This document shows, one piece after another, positions 44,796 through 57,655 of a stretch of DNA of 64,000 nt. The stretch is taken from positions 2,218,573-2,282,572 of the forward strand of contig JAEMBT020000004.1 of the NCBI GenBank assembly GCA_018873245.2, read 5' to 3'. The notes under the pieces were generated by a model that saw only the letters and a program-made list of their open reading frames with translations, did not search any database and was not told where the DNA came from. The position numbers and the translations under genes are program-made. This DNA is from Archegozetes longisetosus (lineage: Eukaryota > Arthropoda > Arachnida > Sarcoptiformes > Trhypochthoniidae). Positions within the stretch are counted from its first letter, which is position 1, and each line of letters starts with the position of its first letter.

Positions 44796-47700
44796 TTTGA
44801 GCAGATTTCAGTCTGTGACTTTCAGTTTCAGTCGACTAAATTGAATGATTCAACAATTTTTAGTAAAGAGTATTTATATAAAAGTTGTTATCTTATGCTT
44901 CGTGTGATTTCATGATCTTCCTATTCTTTTATTGACAAAAAGTTGGAATATCTCTGTTTCCAGACTATAAAATTATAAGAAAATCTTTCAATTATCTCAT
45001 TTTTATTGAGAATAAATTTCACTCAACTCCTTATATTGCATTAGTTGGTGAAAGTAACAGACTTTGATAACAATCGACTGCCTTTTATTGTATTAAAAGT
45101 CATTTTACAAATAAAGTTGACTGAACTTTATCGAGAAAGGGAAATATGAGCTTGATTCACGAAAGTTATCTATCATTCACAAAGACACCGGAAAAATTTA
45201 AGTACTATATAACTCGTAGAAGGCTATGATATGATAAAATATGGGCTAAAAGTATAATCAGTAGCCCGTTTAACTTATCGATTAATTATCTAGTAATAAA
45301 AAAGTATTCATATGAAGTAACAAATTCGAATTATCCTTCATTTTCATCAATGCTTCACATATTGCTATTTGAGCTAAAATTAAAACATTTTAGAAACCGA
45401 AGTGTCACTATTGTTCTTTCGATGTGAATAAGAATTCTGAGTACAAAAATATTTCTATTTTTAATTGCATTACTAACAAGTTCTTATTAAGAATTAATAA
45501 CTTGGACTTCGACACATATTAGTTATTTCAAAGCAAAAATCCTTGCTTTTTGTGCTTTTTTCTAGTCTTTGAAAGCTTAGTAGAAATTTGCGTGATAATG
45601 ATAAAAGAACTAGTAGTATTCAATATTCAAAAGAAATACTTGATCTTTTGCTGTGCAGGGACGTAGGCCTAACTTCAAACATTACAGGACTTTACATTCC
45701 AAATCATTTTCTAAAAAGTATGAAAACCTCAAAAATAATTGGAAATAAAGTGTAATTAAGATAAATAACTAATTGAAAACAGTGTTATTCATCAAAGCTA
45801 TTAATAATTTGAATGTGAATTAATGTTTCATAAGATTGTGCTAAAGTTTCAATATTATATAATTGTATCGGTTCGACCCGCGGGTAACCGCGGTTCGGGT
45901 CGGATCGTGTGAACCCATAACCCGCGCACCTATAGTGGTTATACCCGGGTACGTGGCCAACGCATTGCCATCAAAGAAGTGTAGTGACTACGAGACACGA
46001 ACGAACTTGAGACTTACGTCTTAAAGTTCGACTCAATGACCACTACACTACAGTGACCCTCTATTCATATACATTGTAAGAAGTCACACTAACTATACCA
46101 TATTGCCACAGTTATTTTTGTGACTCGGGACTCATAGAGAATGAAAAACTCGATCTAAGTCTGTGTAGAGTTTTTCATTTATTGTGATTTTTACAAGCGC
46201 AAAGACTTGAAATCAGGGGCCTCAATGTAAGATTTCAAACCCTCTTATCTCATCCGTATTTAAGAGTCTGGCTGGACTCGACAGAGAACCTCAAGTGTAC
46301 CTATTATGCTTTAATGAGTTTCACAACTTTGTAAACCACCTACCTAAGATACAAATAAAGTTGATGCAAATAAGGAAAAGCGGTTGTTTATTTTACAAGA
46401 ATTTTATTATGCATAACGTGAAGTTACAAAATATAACGGAGATATTACTAAGACTGTCTATACTGACTTTCTCTCCCCTTTATATACTTTTCTTTGGTTT
46501 TCCACGTTTCTCTAAATTTAGAGAGAGAGAGAGAGTCATTGCAGAAAGAGCTAATTACAAAAAATGTTAGTGCTAAGCCTTTATAAGCTAATAACTAACA
46601 AGATATTTTTATATTCTATATTTATTAGATATATATAAATTTTATAATATTTTAACCATAAAACTAAGGCTTTGCTTTTTATAGGGAGTCGACTCCCGAG
46701 AAATCACACGTAGAACATCAAAAATGGGGCTTAAGTCCTCAATCTTTTTACACGTGTGAATTTTAATTTCAAAGTTGCAGTCTTAAATATATTTTTATGC
46801 CTTTCTAGTAAACATTTTAACAATCCTAAAACAAATTCCAAAAACTAACTCCGAATTAACACAATGGATAGCAATGCAAGACTTTTTTGAAGTATTTCAG
46901 AGAAAACGTAAACAAATTAACAATTTTGTTTTCTTTCCTGAGCTCAAGCTTTCGTGGCTTAATAGCAGTAGATATATTACTGAGCTTGAAAAGAAAATTA
47001 GTAATTGAAGTTAGAGAAACTTACTTTGGCTTATCATATAAAAATAAATAAAACGAATGACTTTTATTAACATAAATAACTGATTCTCTTTCTATACTAT
47101 CATTAAATATTATGAAATGAGAATAAAACTATAACACACTTAATCTAACCTAACTCAGGACAAACTAACTCAACTCAACCTGTAACCATTCTATAACCGT
47201 TGTCTAACTTTTTAGTTATGAAAACATGCAACTCGAGATTTGGTTGAAAATCAATTTATTGTGATGTAGAAAGAGTCGTTACTATTTCAAATATACACTA
47301 TAATTACTATTCGAATTCTTATAAGACATTGTACTATAAAAATAACCATAGACATTAATTTCAGAAATAAATGATTAATTTGTATTACATTTTATTTCCT
47401 CTAGTCAATTAATTATTATAGAATAGCAATATCTAATGTTGAACTTTTGCGCCTTTTTATAGAGGGTCAAAAGAATACCGTTGAATTGAAGGAGATAAAC
47501 TAACTGAAAATAACAGGGAAGATCGAAGACAACTTGGTGACGTCAGTGTTGGAGACGAAATCTTGTCCAAAGCAGACATAGAAAGAGGAAGAATAACTAT
47601 TGGGTATCAGAAAAAATAGTTCATTTTAAGATTTCGGAAGTGAGAAGGAGAAAATTATTATTCGTATTATGGTTATTGATGAATGGGGTGACGACACGGT

Positions 47701-48718
47701 GAGATAATATTTGACGATGGTCTTTAGGAGAATCATGTCTCAACTAACTTGTGTTCATGTTTTGTAGGAGGATATAGTTTCAAAATTATTACATATGGCA
47801 GATGAATGATTGTTAATGTTTCAAATTGCTTTAACTTCAGAAACTCTTATAAATAGTTTATTTATCTAATTCTTTTCTGAATTGTTTTTGATAATATTAT
47901 TACGACTTAAAAGTTGTTATTACTTTCCAAAAAATATTTATCTTTGGAAAATTTCGTTTTTTGGCAAACTTCTAGAATTTTGATGCTTTCAACTTTATTT
48001 AATTCCCTATTAATAATTTTCAAAAGCGTGATTAGAGCCTTAAAATTTAAACTTTTGAAATTTGAATATCTTGAAAACTTAACAGCATATGAATATAATA
48101 TAAAATAAAATCTTATTCATGACCAAAATAATAATGATTGCGTGAAACAATCTCATGCGTCAAATAGTGTAGAACTATTGTATTTTGAAAAAATAAATTC
48201 TTTCATATAATTAATCAAAATTTATTTCTTAAAAATCAAATTTCTATCAAAATAGAAATTATGAGTAAATAAGTGTTAAATCTGATCGAAGAATCATTTA
48301 TTCAATTCAAATTAAAAAATTATTTATGTTGAATATAAATGAAATAACTGTCAACGAAATGACTACAACAAATTAGTTGATATTGCAAATTTTAAGCATT
48401 GAAAAAATTTTCATCCAAACAATGAGGTAATGTTTCGATTGAAACACAATTTGCATCTCTTACTAGACAATTCATTGATATAAAAACCATGTTTTTAAGT
48501 ATAGCCTTCAAAGTCGGGACATTTTATACGTCCTTCAAATCAATAATTTTTCATTTTATAACTGTTATCATAAGAATTAAGTTGTGTTAATTTCAGCAAA
48601 AGTTCTGTATGTCGGTTCTGAGTTGTAAAGAGTTATTATGTCATAAAAATTATTTTACATAGTGTTAAGAAAACTTGTAATATATTTTATATTGATAAGT
48701 GACATTTTTCAGTTAAAA
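44796..48718. other. Intergenic, no gene recognised
   Basis: About 3.9 kb. A GC-rich patch at 45870-45960 (CCCGCGGGTAACCGCGG, GGTTATACCCGGGTACG) looks like the end of an unidentified DNA transposon. A short GA run lies at 46520-46535. The segment 47470-47720 is slightly less AT-rich, but no frame holds. The run TTTTTCAG at 48705-48712, just before the ABCA start codon, could be an acceptor for a 5' UTR intron. Confidence 0.4.
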
Positions 48719-51700
48719 ATGAATTTTCGTGTTCTTTTGAAAATTATGAAACTTTTAATAATAAATAATTGGAGAACAAGATTACACAATAAGCTATCTT
48801 TTGTGATCTTATTCCTAATACCAGTTTGTTTGACGTCAATTGCTGTATTATTTTCTAGCAAAACTATTTACGTAGATGCGGACAATTATGGTTGCGAAAA
48901 TTTTGGTAAAAATACCACTAAAATCAAGTTATCCCCGATATTATCAACACCTGAGAACTTGTTCGAAAGTATTCCTTATATTAATGGGCACTCCTATTTA
49001 ATGAATAATGCAGAGAAATTTGGGATAGTTTATACTCCAATCAACTCTTACACCAATAAATTGATGAAAAACTTTCGGAACATTTTCAAAGCTAAGCACA
49101 CACTTAATTACTTCAATTTGTTTGCGGTCAAAGATAAGTATCAATTGAATGAAGTACTCAAAGAAAGTATAGCTGGTCATAACAATGATACTGTTGCCTA
49201 TGGAATAGAATTCGATTTTGATGATGACTATGAAGTGCCAAAACATTTTAAGTATAAGATAATCGTGTTGAATAGAAATATTCAAAATAACGATATTTAT
49301 AGAAATATTAATTATAACTATGTACAATTTAATTTGAGCAATCTTTACTTGTTTTATGGATTCTGTCAAATACAGGCGGCTATAGATTTGGCTTATATTT
49401 CAATTGTCACGAACAATATAGATTTAAATAATATCAATATTTCAGTTCAGGAAATGCCGATTCCAGCTCGAGATTGTGTCAAAAAGATTGAAAATATAAG
49501 ATTAGCAGACAACTACTTTTTGGTGCCTTTAGTAATGTCACTCACTCAATTACTTATGTTACCCATAATCGTTAAGCGTATTGTTGAAGAAAAATCTACA
49601 AAAATTACCGATTATTTAACAGTATTGGGGATTGGAAAAACTGAACAATGGATTAGTGTTATTATCGACGCCTTTATATTATTGGGTTTACAAAGCTTGA
49701 TAATCGCTTTTATCCTGAATATTCCTGTTATGAAATTCGTGAACGACTCAACAAAGCAATTAATTGATTCTCGTTCACTTCTATATGGATTAGATTTTTC
49801 TTTATTTCTATGTTTTGCATTCGTTTTCACGATTCAGTCAATACTGTTCGCATGTTTGATATCTGTATTGTTCAAAAGTCCGAACGTTGCGGTTATAACA
49901 ACAGCAATTATATGGATTCCATCAGTTGTAAAGTTTATTTTGATATTTTATTCAGTGCTAAATCACTACAAATTTCATCATATCCTTGGTTTGTGGGGAA
50001 TTGAATCGCTATCCTGTTTGATACCAAACTTTGCTCTGTTTTGGTTTACATGGATATCAATCGGACTCAACGAAAACTCTTATTCTGGAGCCACCTGGAG
50101 TCACATATCAGATGCCGGATATCTGACGGATGAGATGTCTATAGGACATGTGCTAATAGTTATGTTAATGTCATACCCATTATATGGTCTCTTGATTTGG
50201 TATTTGTCATCAATAATATCATCTGAAGAGACAATGGCGAAGGCTTTTTATTTCCCGATTAAGAATATTATAGAGTATTTCGAAAGAAAAATAAAACAAA
50301 ATATTTTCGAAGTTACGGTTAATTGCGAAGGGCTTTCAATTACTACAAGAAATTTGAGTAAAAACCATGAATCAATGGTTGGCTTCAAAAGTAAACATGT
50401 GCTCAGAAATATAGATTTAGATGTGAAAGATAAGTCAATTACTCTAATTGTTGGTCCGAATAATTCAGGAAAGACCACTCTCATGAATATTATAATAGGT
50501 ATTGATTTCAAATTCAAAATGAAAGTTCTCGAATATCAGCTTTCATATAGAGTTTAACAATTGCACTAATTTTTCTTAGGGTCACTTGACTTCGATGGCG
50601 AGGTAATTGTTGGTGGTCATGATATTTCAAGAGAAAGACAATTAGCTAGAAATTTAATTGGATTTTGTCCGCAACACAATGTTTATTATAAATGGTTAAC
50701 AGTTAGAGAACATTTGCAACTTCTCAACGATCTTAAGACAACATTACGTCGAACAAATGACGGATTAAGTGTCGAACAATTGATCGAATTATTAGACCTT
50801 AAATCAGATGTGAATACGGAAGCGTTTAAACTAAAGCCAGAATCTTTGAGGAGATTAGTTCTTGGAATGGCTCTGATTGGACCAAATGATGTGTTGTTGT
50901 TAGACGAACCAATGGCCAAATTAGATCTTAATGCTAAGAGAAAAGTAATGGATTTGATAATTGATGCGAAAAATAGTAAATCAGTTGTAATTACTTCACA
51001 CCAGTTGGAAGAAACGAATCAAGCCTCGGATATGATTGTTGTAATATCAGACGGAAATATTCAATTCAAAGGTTCGATACTGGAGATGAAGAAACAATTA
51101 GATTTTGGATATCAGTTAAAAATTATGATAAGCCGTCAAAAGGAAACTGAGAGTGAAGTAAGAGAAATAATTTCTAAATACATGAAGATCAAGTCTTTTA
51201 ACAGTTATAATAAGAGAGATAATCAACAATTACAATATGGGCTAAATTTCGAAGATAGTAAACAATTTTCTTCAATGTTTAATGAGTTGGAAACGCAAAC
51301 TATTGCTCTGGGAATAAATGATATTACACTTGATATGACAAGACTTGAAGATTGTTATGAGAAAATTATTTACAGAAAAGATGAAAGTCTTAATCGAAGA
51401 ATTGATGTTCAAACCAGTGATAATAACAATCGGTTAATAAGAGAATCTATATGTTTTGAACACGAGCCGTATAAATTGGCTATCCAACAAATCATAGCAA
51501 TATTGATCAAAAGACTTAACTATCTCTCGAAGCATTATATCTTATTTCTAACATTGATAATTATTCCCATATTCTTCATGTCATTATTGTTCGTCTCTAT
51601 AGAAATTTTGAAAAATGTCGACAAAAAATACATAAAATCACTTGAATTGGAAAGTAAACAAATTTACGGTAACGGACAAAGGGCATTCATAATAACGCAT

Positions 51701-53992
51701 GGATCGACTTCTGGGATAGAATTTTCAAAAACTTATTCATCACTTTTAGAAGAAAGAGATATAATACAAGAAAAATTTGACAACAATCACATTCAAGAAT
51801 CACTGCTATTATATTCAGAGCAAAGTTTATACAACTATTTCAATAGTCTATTATACGGTGTTTCGACTCACATAACGAACAAAACAATTGATTTGATTGT
51901 ATGGCATAATTACGTAGCATATCATTCACTGCCGATATCAATGAATCTAATGACAACTGCATTACTTCGACAGCTAACTAATGATAGTAGTTATGATATA
52001 ACTGTATCAAATAGTCCGCTACAATTTGATGAGAACAATTTTACGTTTGATTACTTTCATACTTATAGATATTTGTCCGATTATTTGATAGTTGACGTCT
52101 TATTATACATGTTTGGGTTCGCATTTACTGCTGCTAGTTACATAATATTACCGATTCATGAATTGAGAACTAAATTCAAATTACTTCAATTCATGTCTGG
52201 CCTCAGTCCTATAGTTTACTGGTTCGCAAACTTCACGTTTGATTTCACATTACATGCCATTTGTTCATTAGTTTATGCATCAGTTTATCATTTCTTCGAT
52301 TATTATGAATTCTTCATTGCATCCAAATATTCCTTCATTTCAACATATTTGATGTTTCTATTATACGGATTCTCATTCATACCATTCGCCTATTTGATAT
52401 CAACTTTCTCGAGAGAGTCTTCAAAAGGATTCATATTCTTATCACTTTATAACATAATCGGAGGAATAGTTGCTGTCAATTTGATTGCGTTCATATCTTA
52501 TTACTCTTATGACGATATTTTGTCCCCATTCGAGTATCTGATATCAGAACTTCTCCTTATCCTATGTCCAAATACTTTATTCTCTACTGGAATTAATGCC
52601 TTGCATAAAATTCTAGGATACAACACTTACTGTGATTTTATTGGCGCTAAAGAATCGAAAAGAAGCAATTGTGATTACAAATTCAACATCTGCTGTCAGA
52701 GCACTTGCTCGAAAAGAGATCAAAGGGAATACTATTCATTGCCTGATTATTCTGTATTCTCTTCTACGCCATCCTATGACGGTTGCCACAAATGGTTTAA
52801 TCCTGTTCTGTATGTGAATCCTTTCTACATACGTTTCGTGTTTTATGGATTCATATATTTCATCATCATTATGATTATCGAAATGAAATATTTTCAAAAA
52901 GTCTTATGCTCTTTGAAGAGAAAACTCGATAATGATAATAATAATTATCTTGAGCTACAAGAAATCCAATCCGAAGAAGTGAAACACGAATCACAATATG
53001 TTTCACAAATTTTAAAAAATGGAGACTTGAATAAAGAAACTTTGATTGTCGACGGACTCACAAAAGAATTCAAAAAGGCATTACTATTACCGAATAGGCT
53101 ATCATTTACCGTTGGCAAAGGGGAATGTCTGGGATTATTAAGCACTAATGGAAGTGAAACAAGAACTGTATTTCGGTTATTAACTGGAGATTTGAGTATT
53201 TCATCGGGAAACGTATATTTAGGCTCAAATGCAAACTTAATGACAAATAAAACTTATTTTTGTTCCCGTATTGGTTATTGCCCAGAAAATGATCAGCTTT
53301 TGAATAAACTGACAGGAATGCAAACTCTAAGCTACTTCGGACGTTTGAGGGGAATTCACAGCAAGACTTTAGAGGAAATCATTACAAATTTTATTGTAAA
53401 GTTTGATTTGAAGAATATAATCAATGATCGATTGTCGACGTATAGCAGAGGGAACAGAAGAAAGATTTCACTCGCGATAGCACTGACAGGAAATCCGGAA
53501 TTATTATTACTCGAACAACTAACAAATGGTATCGATTTGGATTCCAAATTAAAACTATGGCAATTACTGAAGGATTTAATGACCAGCTGCGAAGTTCCGA
53601 TACTTTTAAGCTCTCAAGATATGGAGGAGTGTGAGGTTTTGTGCTCGCGTTTGGCCTTTATATCGAATGGGATTTTGAAAACTTTTGGATCTGTTTGTGA
53701 TATTAAGAGAAAATATGCGAAAGAATTCGTAATAATTCTGAAAATCAATTCAAATACTAATAAGAATAGAATCGAAGACCTGAAAACTAAAGTTTCGGAA
53801 ATTTTTGGCGATAAATGTGTTTTGAAATGTGAGAATTTAAGTGCTATCTACTATCATTTAGCTTCTGAGAATATGCAGTTATCGCGAATATTCCGTACTT
53901 TGGAAAGTATAAAAGCTGAATCTGATATAGAGCAATATTTTGTATCAAACGCTAGTTTGGGACAAGCTCTCACTTCAATCTTTCATCAATGA
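48719..53992 (+). CDS. ABC transporter subfamily A (full transporter) with degenerate NBD2
   Basis: Exons are 48719-50498 and 50580-53992. The 81-base intron (ATAATAG|GTATTG...TTCTTAG|GG) splits the codon right after Walker A, and joining gives IIGSLDFDGEVIVGG. The product is about 1730 residues, a normal ABCA size. The ATG at 48719 is preferred, as the frame upstream has only a GTG. Order: helix 1 (about 25-45), large extracellular loop, helices 2-6 with ABCA-type EEKSTKITDYLTVLG, NBD1, a second helix set from about 913 with another extracellular loop, and NBD2. NBD1 keeps Walker A (GPNNSGKTT, about 578), Walker B (VLLLDEP, about 698) and the switch His (ITSHQLEE), but its signature is LKPESLRR, not LSGGQ. 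NBD2 has lost Walker A Lys (STNGSETRT, about 1446), the catalytic Glu (LLLLEQ) and the switch His (SSQDMEE). ABCA proteins move lipids; activity here is uncertain. Confidence 0.9.
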
Positions 53993-54037
53993 AATACGTG
54001 TATTATTCAATTTTAACTTCAACTGTATTGTATTTTA

Positions 54038-54043
54038 AATAAA
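54038..54043 (+). promoter_or_regulatory. Polyadenylation signal AATAAA of the ABCA gene
   Basis: Canonical hexamer 46 bases after the TGA stop on the coding strand. Confidence 0.5.
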
Positions 54044-55051
54044 TGAAATTGTTCTCTATAACCGACTACTTTACATTAGTCAAATTACTATTTAGCTTTA
54101 TGTAAATCAGACTAATTATAAAGAGCAATTATTTAGACTTTTATTGTATACTAATTCCATGATCACGTATTTCTGTTGACGAGATAACAAAAGGATAGGT
54201 AAAAAATTTTTATTGTTACTCAATTTATCGAAAAAAGTTGGACAACGAACTCTAGCAATCAATTTTATCATATGCGTTACAAGAACGAACTGAATACCAG
54301 ATCATTTTTCTTTCACTAATTCAATCTCAACTTGTTGTTATACTTGATAGACTCTTGAAACGACTACTCAATCAAACTATGATATAGTCATCTCCAAATT
54401 AAATGAATTAATGAGTGACTCGGAGAAGATATAAGAATTTTGAGAGCATACCAGAGCCAATCACTTATGAAATTGCTGAAAAATGATTATATTTTCATTA
54501 ATAAGATGGAAAGATTATTTCCTAATCCTAAAGTCTTTTCCTGAACTTTGAAAGTATAAAACCTTTTCCAAAAGTTAAAAACTAAGACCGATATGCACAA
54601 GTTGAGACATAAACTGCTTTAAACACATATTGCGCAATGAGTTTTGAAGTGCATTTCAGGTCCTAAGTTGGCTTTAAGACTTAAAACCGTCTTAAATAGA
54701 GTTGTACATACGAGTTTAAGTTCTCATTCAATACTATAAAGTGGATATTAAAGAATAACAAGTTTTTATTTAATACTATAGTCAAAGAATTTATTCTATG
54801 AATTAAGAAATGTATCAAAATTGAGCCTGAATACTAGAGATAACTGATTGAACTTTTCTTAATCAATTAAACCACAATAAATTTAAATAATAGCTTGAAA
54901 TTTATCGTCTCAGAACCAAAAATCAAACTTATTTATCAGTACAAAGAAAATATTAACCAATTGTTGTAATAATCGATTCAGATTTTAAATCAAGAGAAGG
55001 AAAAGTTTAATAGTCTTATCCTTAACAATTGGATTCCATCAAAACCTTATA
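54044..55051. other. Intergenic, no feature recognised
   Basis: AT-rich, with no frame, RNA gene or repeat that could be supported. Confidence 0.35.
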
Positions 55052-55237
55052 CAGTATACTCCCGATTTTGGCACTCCGCTTAATGGCAATTTTCGATTTT
55101 GGCAAACGCTTTCTTGTGCCCCGACTAACCCTATGACCCTTTTAGTAATATTATGACTCGGTCAAATTTTGGCAAAATTCAATTTTGACAACTCATTTTC
55201 GAAGCCACAATGAATTGCCAAAATCGGGAGTATACTG
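55052..55237. mobile_element. Tc1/mariner-type MITE, 186 bp
   Basis: The ends CAGTATACTCCCGATTTTGG and its exact complement at the right border are terminal inverted repeats of about 24 bases, flanked by TA (55050-55051 and 55238-55239). The interior repeats the GATTTTGGCA phrase. It is non-coding. Confidence 0.82.
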
Positions 55238-55452
55238 TAGTAAAATAAGGTTTACTTGGGAGTAAAGATCAAATTTTATTCAATAGAAGCGTTAGCCGAT
55301 TCTCGCAATAATTCAAATTGAAGAATAGATAAATAATTTAGTCTTCTCAAGATTTAAATTGAATTTCAATCTAGTAAAAGCACTAGTTTGATTTTTCAAC
55401 ATTAACTTTCGAAATATCGCTACTTTCTAAAATTTGATAGACATTTAGTGCT

Positions 55453-55886
55453 TAGGGTGACCAAGTGTCCCGCATTGTGCGGGATTGTCCCACATTTAAG
55501 AGTTGTGTCCCGCATACCGTATGCACCCCTTGCGGGACGGAAAATGTCATATATTTTAATATTTATCTTAACAGGTTTCCACTGTATATTTTTATTTAAT
55601 GCAAATAATGCAATTTTGTTGTCAACACGTTTCCTATCTTAAAATATGTAGAAGTCTTTAGATAAAAAGAGTTTTAGTCCGATTATCTGATACCTTGTTT
55701 TCATTCACATCGTGTGTGACTCTTATAAAGTGCAGTTCTCAATCAAATCTTTAGTTTATATTTCAGATAACTGTTATTTCAAACTGTAATTTGTAACTTC
55801 AATCAGATTAAAACTCTTTAAAAAATTTTATAAGGGAGCCAAATTTTTTTGTCCCGCATTTAACAGTTTTTGACTTGGTCACCCTA
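55453..55886. mobile_element. hAT-like MITE with exact 8-bp target duplication
   Basis: It begins TAGGGTGACCAAGTGTCCCG and ends with the complement of TAGGGTGACCAAGTCAAAAA. TTAGTGCT lies on both sides (55445-55452 and 55887-55894). Internal phrases with GTCCCGCA recur in both halves. The ends are the same type as the element at 29597-30553, so the two belong to one family. Confidence 0.85.
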
Positions 55887-56074
55887 TTAGTGCTTCACTT
55901 TTAAGCTATTGACTCGTTTTATCAAATTATATTGTATTAGAATGTTTCTGAAATAAAACAAAAACTTTTGATCGAGATAAAAATAATTTTGAATTTAAAT
56001 AAAATTTTTATTGAGAAGAAAAAATTAATTGCGGAACAAAAATTTGACAAAGATCAGATAATAATAATGATAAA

Positions 56075-57631
56075 CTATTGCATGACTTGGATCCTATGCG
56101 TTCTCTCGAAATGGACTTTCATAGCATGTCTGGATTGGAATCTGAGCTCACAATTTGGTTGATCACAGCTGACAGGCCTCTCACCGGTATGCTTCAGCAT
56201 ATGAGTCTTCAAGTGATCGCTTTGCCTAAAACTCCAGACACACTGAGGCCACGAACACTTATAGGGTTTCTCACCAGTGTGTCTCATCTTATGCGACTTC
56301 AAATTACAAGAATAAAGAGTCGAAAACTCACACCCGGGCCAGTCACAAGACAGAGGTTTCTCTCCATTGTGTGCTTCAATAGTATGCGATTCTAGTTGTT
56401 CTTTTCGAGTGAAAGATTGGCCACAAGTCTTGAAATCGCACTTATATTTCTTTTGTTTTAAATGAATATAACTGTTATGTCGGAAAAGGTTAGCTCTAGT
56501 ACTGAACCTTTTGCCACATTCAGGCCACTCACATTTATATAGATTTTGGCCAATATGATACTGACCAACATGAGAGTCGTATTGAACTTTGGAAACGAAT
56601 CCAGACTCACATTCAGGCCATTCGCACTTAAACCGAATCACCTTTAAATGATTGACTCTGACGTGATGATTCATTTGGTACTTAAAGGCAAACATTTTGT
56701 CACATTCAGGCCATTCACATCTAACCGTCTTCTCCAGCCGATACGTTTGGCACTTATGTTTCTCTAAATGGTAGACAAGTGTTGATCGTCTGTCATACGT
56801 TTTATCACATTCTGGGTAACTGCATTTAAACTTCTTCTCTCCCGTATGGGTACGTAAGTGAGGTTTCAATTGAGACTTTAAGCTATACTTCTTATCACAT
56901 CCTGGCCACAGACACGAAAAACTCTTCTCCGAAGACGTGTTCACATTATCTTCACTCAAAAGCATTTCGTCTTCACTCAACTCGTTTTTCGTTTTCCTCT
57001 TTGCTCGACTCTTGTTCTCGATTTTTGATTTAACTAATGATATCTTAATGTTCGTGTCATTCCTCTTATTTTTATTATTAATCATATTATCACTTTTACT
57101 CTTAGTATATCTCCTTTTATTTTCATAAATTTTATTAATAGAAAGATCATTCAAATCAATGATTTCTAAATTCTTATCATTACTTTCGTTCTTAAATTTC
57201 TTCTTCTGATCATATTCTTCAATTAAACTCTTGACCTCATTCTTAACCTCATTATTATTATCACATTTACATTCATTAACAATATCTTTGACTTTGTCTT
57301 TGATTAACTCCAAAATGGACATCAAATCCAACTCTTTTTTCAAAACATTTTGGATCAATTCGTTCTCTGATTTCAAATCAATAACAACCTTATCATCACT
57401 CCTCTGATATTCATCCCCAGAGTGCTCTTCATTAGATCCTAAACTCTTAGCTGCCCTCATGTGCGAATTGGTGGCTAGGTGTTGTTTAACCATAAACTTC
57501 TTGAACGGATTTTTGATCTCTTTATTACAGGCCCTGCAGAACAAAGTGTTCCCGAAACTAGTCAATACGTCACCGAATTCTTCGATATATTTATCCAATT
57601 TTACAGATAATTGTTCTTTAGTTTTGGGCAT
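56075..57631 (-). CDS. C2H2 zinc-finger protein with nine fingers and a BED/CGGBP1-like N-terminus
   Basis: A 518-residue single-exon protein. The ATG at 57631 (MPKTKEQLS) is chosen; the eight codons upstream in the open frame begin with TTG. Residues about 15-65 (FGNTLFCRACNKEIKN, QHLATNSHMRAAK) have the Cx2C...Hx4-5H spacing of BED-type fingers found in hAT transposases and in the CGG-repeat-binding protein. A Lys/Asn/Glu-rich linker of about 160 residues follows. Nine C2H2 fingers then fill the C-terminal half, most with the TFIIIA-like start CxWPxC (CLWPGC, CEWPEC three times, CDWPGC, CSWPQC). TGEK-type linkers join fingers 1-2, 6-7, 7-8 and 8-9, and longer linkers join the middle fingers. 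This points to a nuclear DNA- or RNA-binding protein; its target is not predictable here. The frame is intact throughout. Confidence 0.88.
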   Translation of the reverse strand: MPKTKEQLSVKLDKYIEEFGDVLTSFGNTLFCRACNKEIKNPFKKFMVKQHLATNSHMRAAKSLGSNEEHSGDEYQRSDDKVVIDLKSENELIQNVLKKELDLMSILELIKDKVKDIVNECKCDNNNEVKNEVKSLIEEYDQKKKFKNESNDKNLEIIDLNDLSINKIYENKRRYTKSKSDNMINNKNKRNDTNIKISLVKSKIENKSRAKRKTKNELSEDEMLLSEDNVNTSSEKSFSCLWPGCDKKYSLKSQLKPHLRTHTGEKKFKCSYPECDKTYDRRSTLVYHLEKHKCQTYRLEKTVRCEWPECDKMFAFKYQMNHHVRVNHLKVIRFKCEWPECESGFVSKVQYDSHVGQYHIGQNLYKCEWPECGKRFSTRANLFRHNSYIHLKQKKYKCDFKTCGQSFTRKEQLESHTIEAHNGEKPLSCDWPGCEFSTLYSCNLKSHKMRHTGEKPYKCSWPQCVWSFRQSDHLKTHMLKHTGERPVSCDQPNCELRFQSRHAMKVHFERTHRIQVMQ

Positions 57632-57655
57632 CTTTTGAAAAGTAACCAAAAGCAA

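Noticed and set aside
45870..45960. GC-rich CCCGCGGG stretch, considered as a CpG-island promoter
   Set aside because: No gene starts nearby and the sequence is a short inverted-repeat-like array; it more likely belongs to an unidentified transposon end.
56078..56395. 105-codon plus frame
   Set aside because: It is the antisense shadow of the zinc-finger array, whose regular Cys/His codons keep the other strand open.
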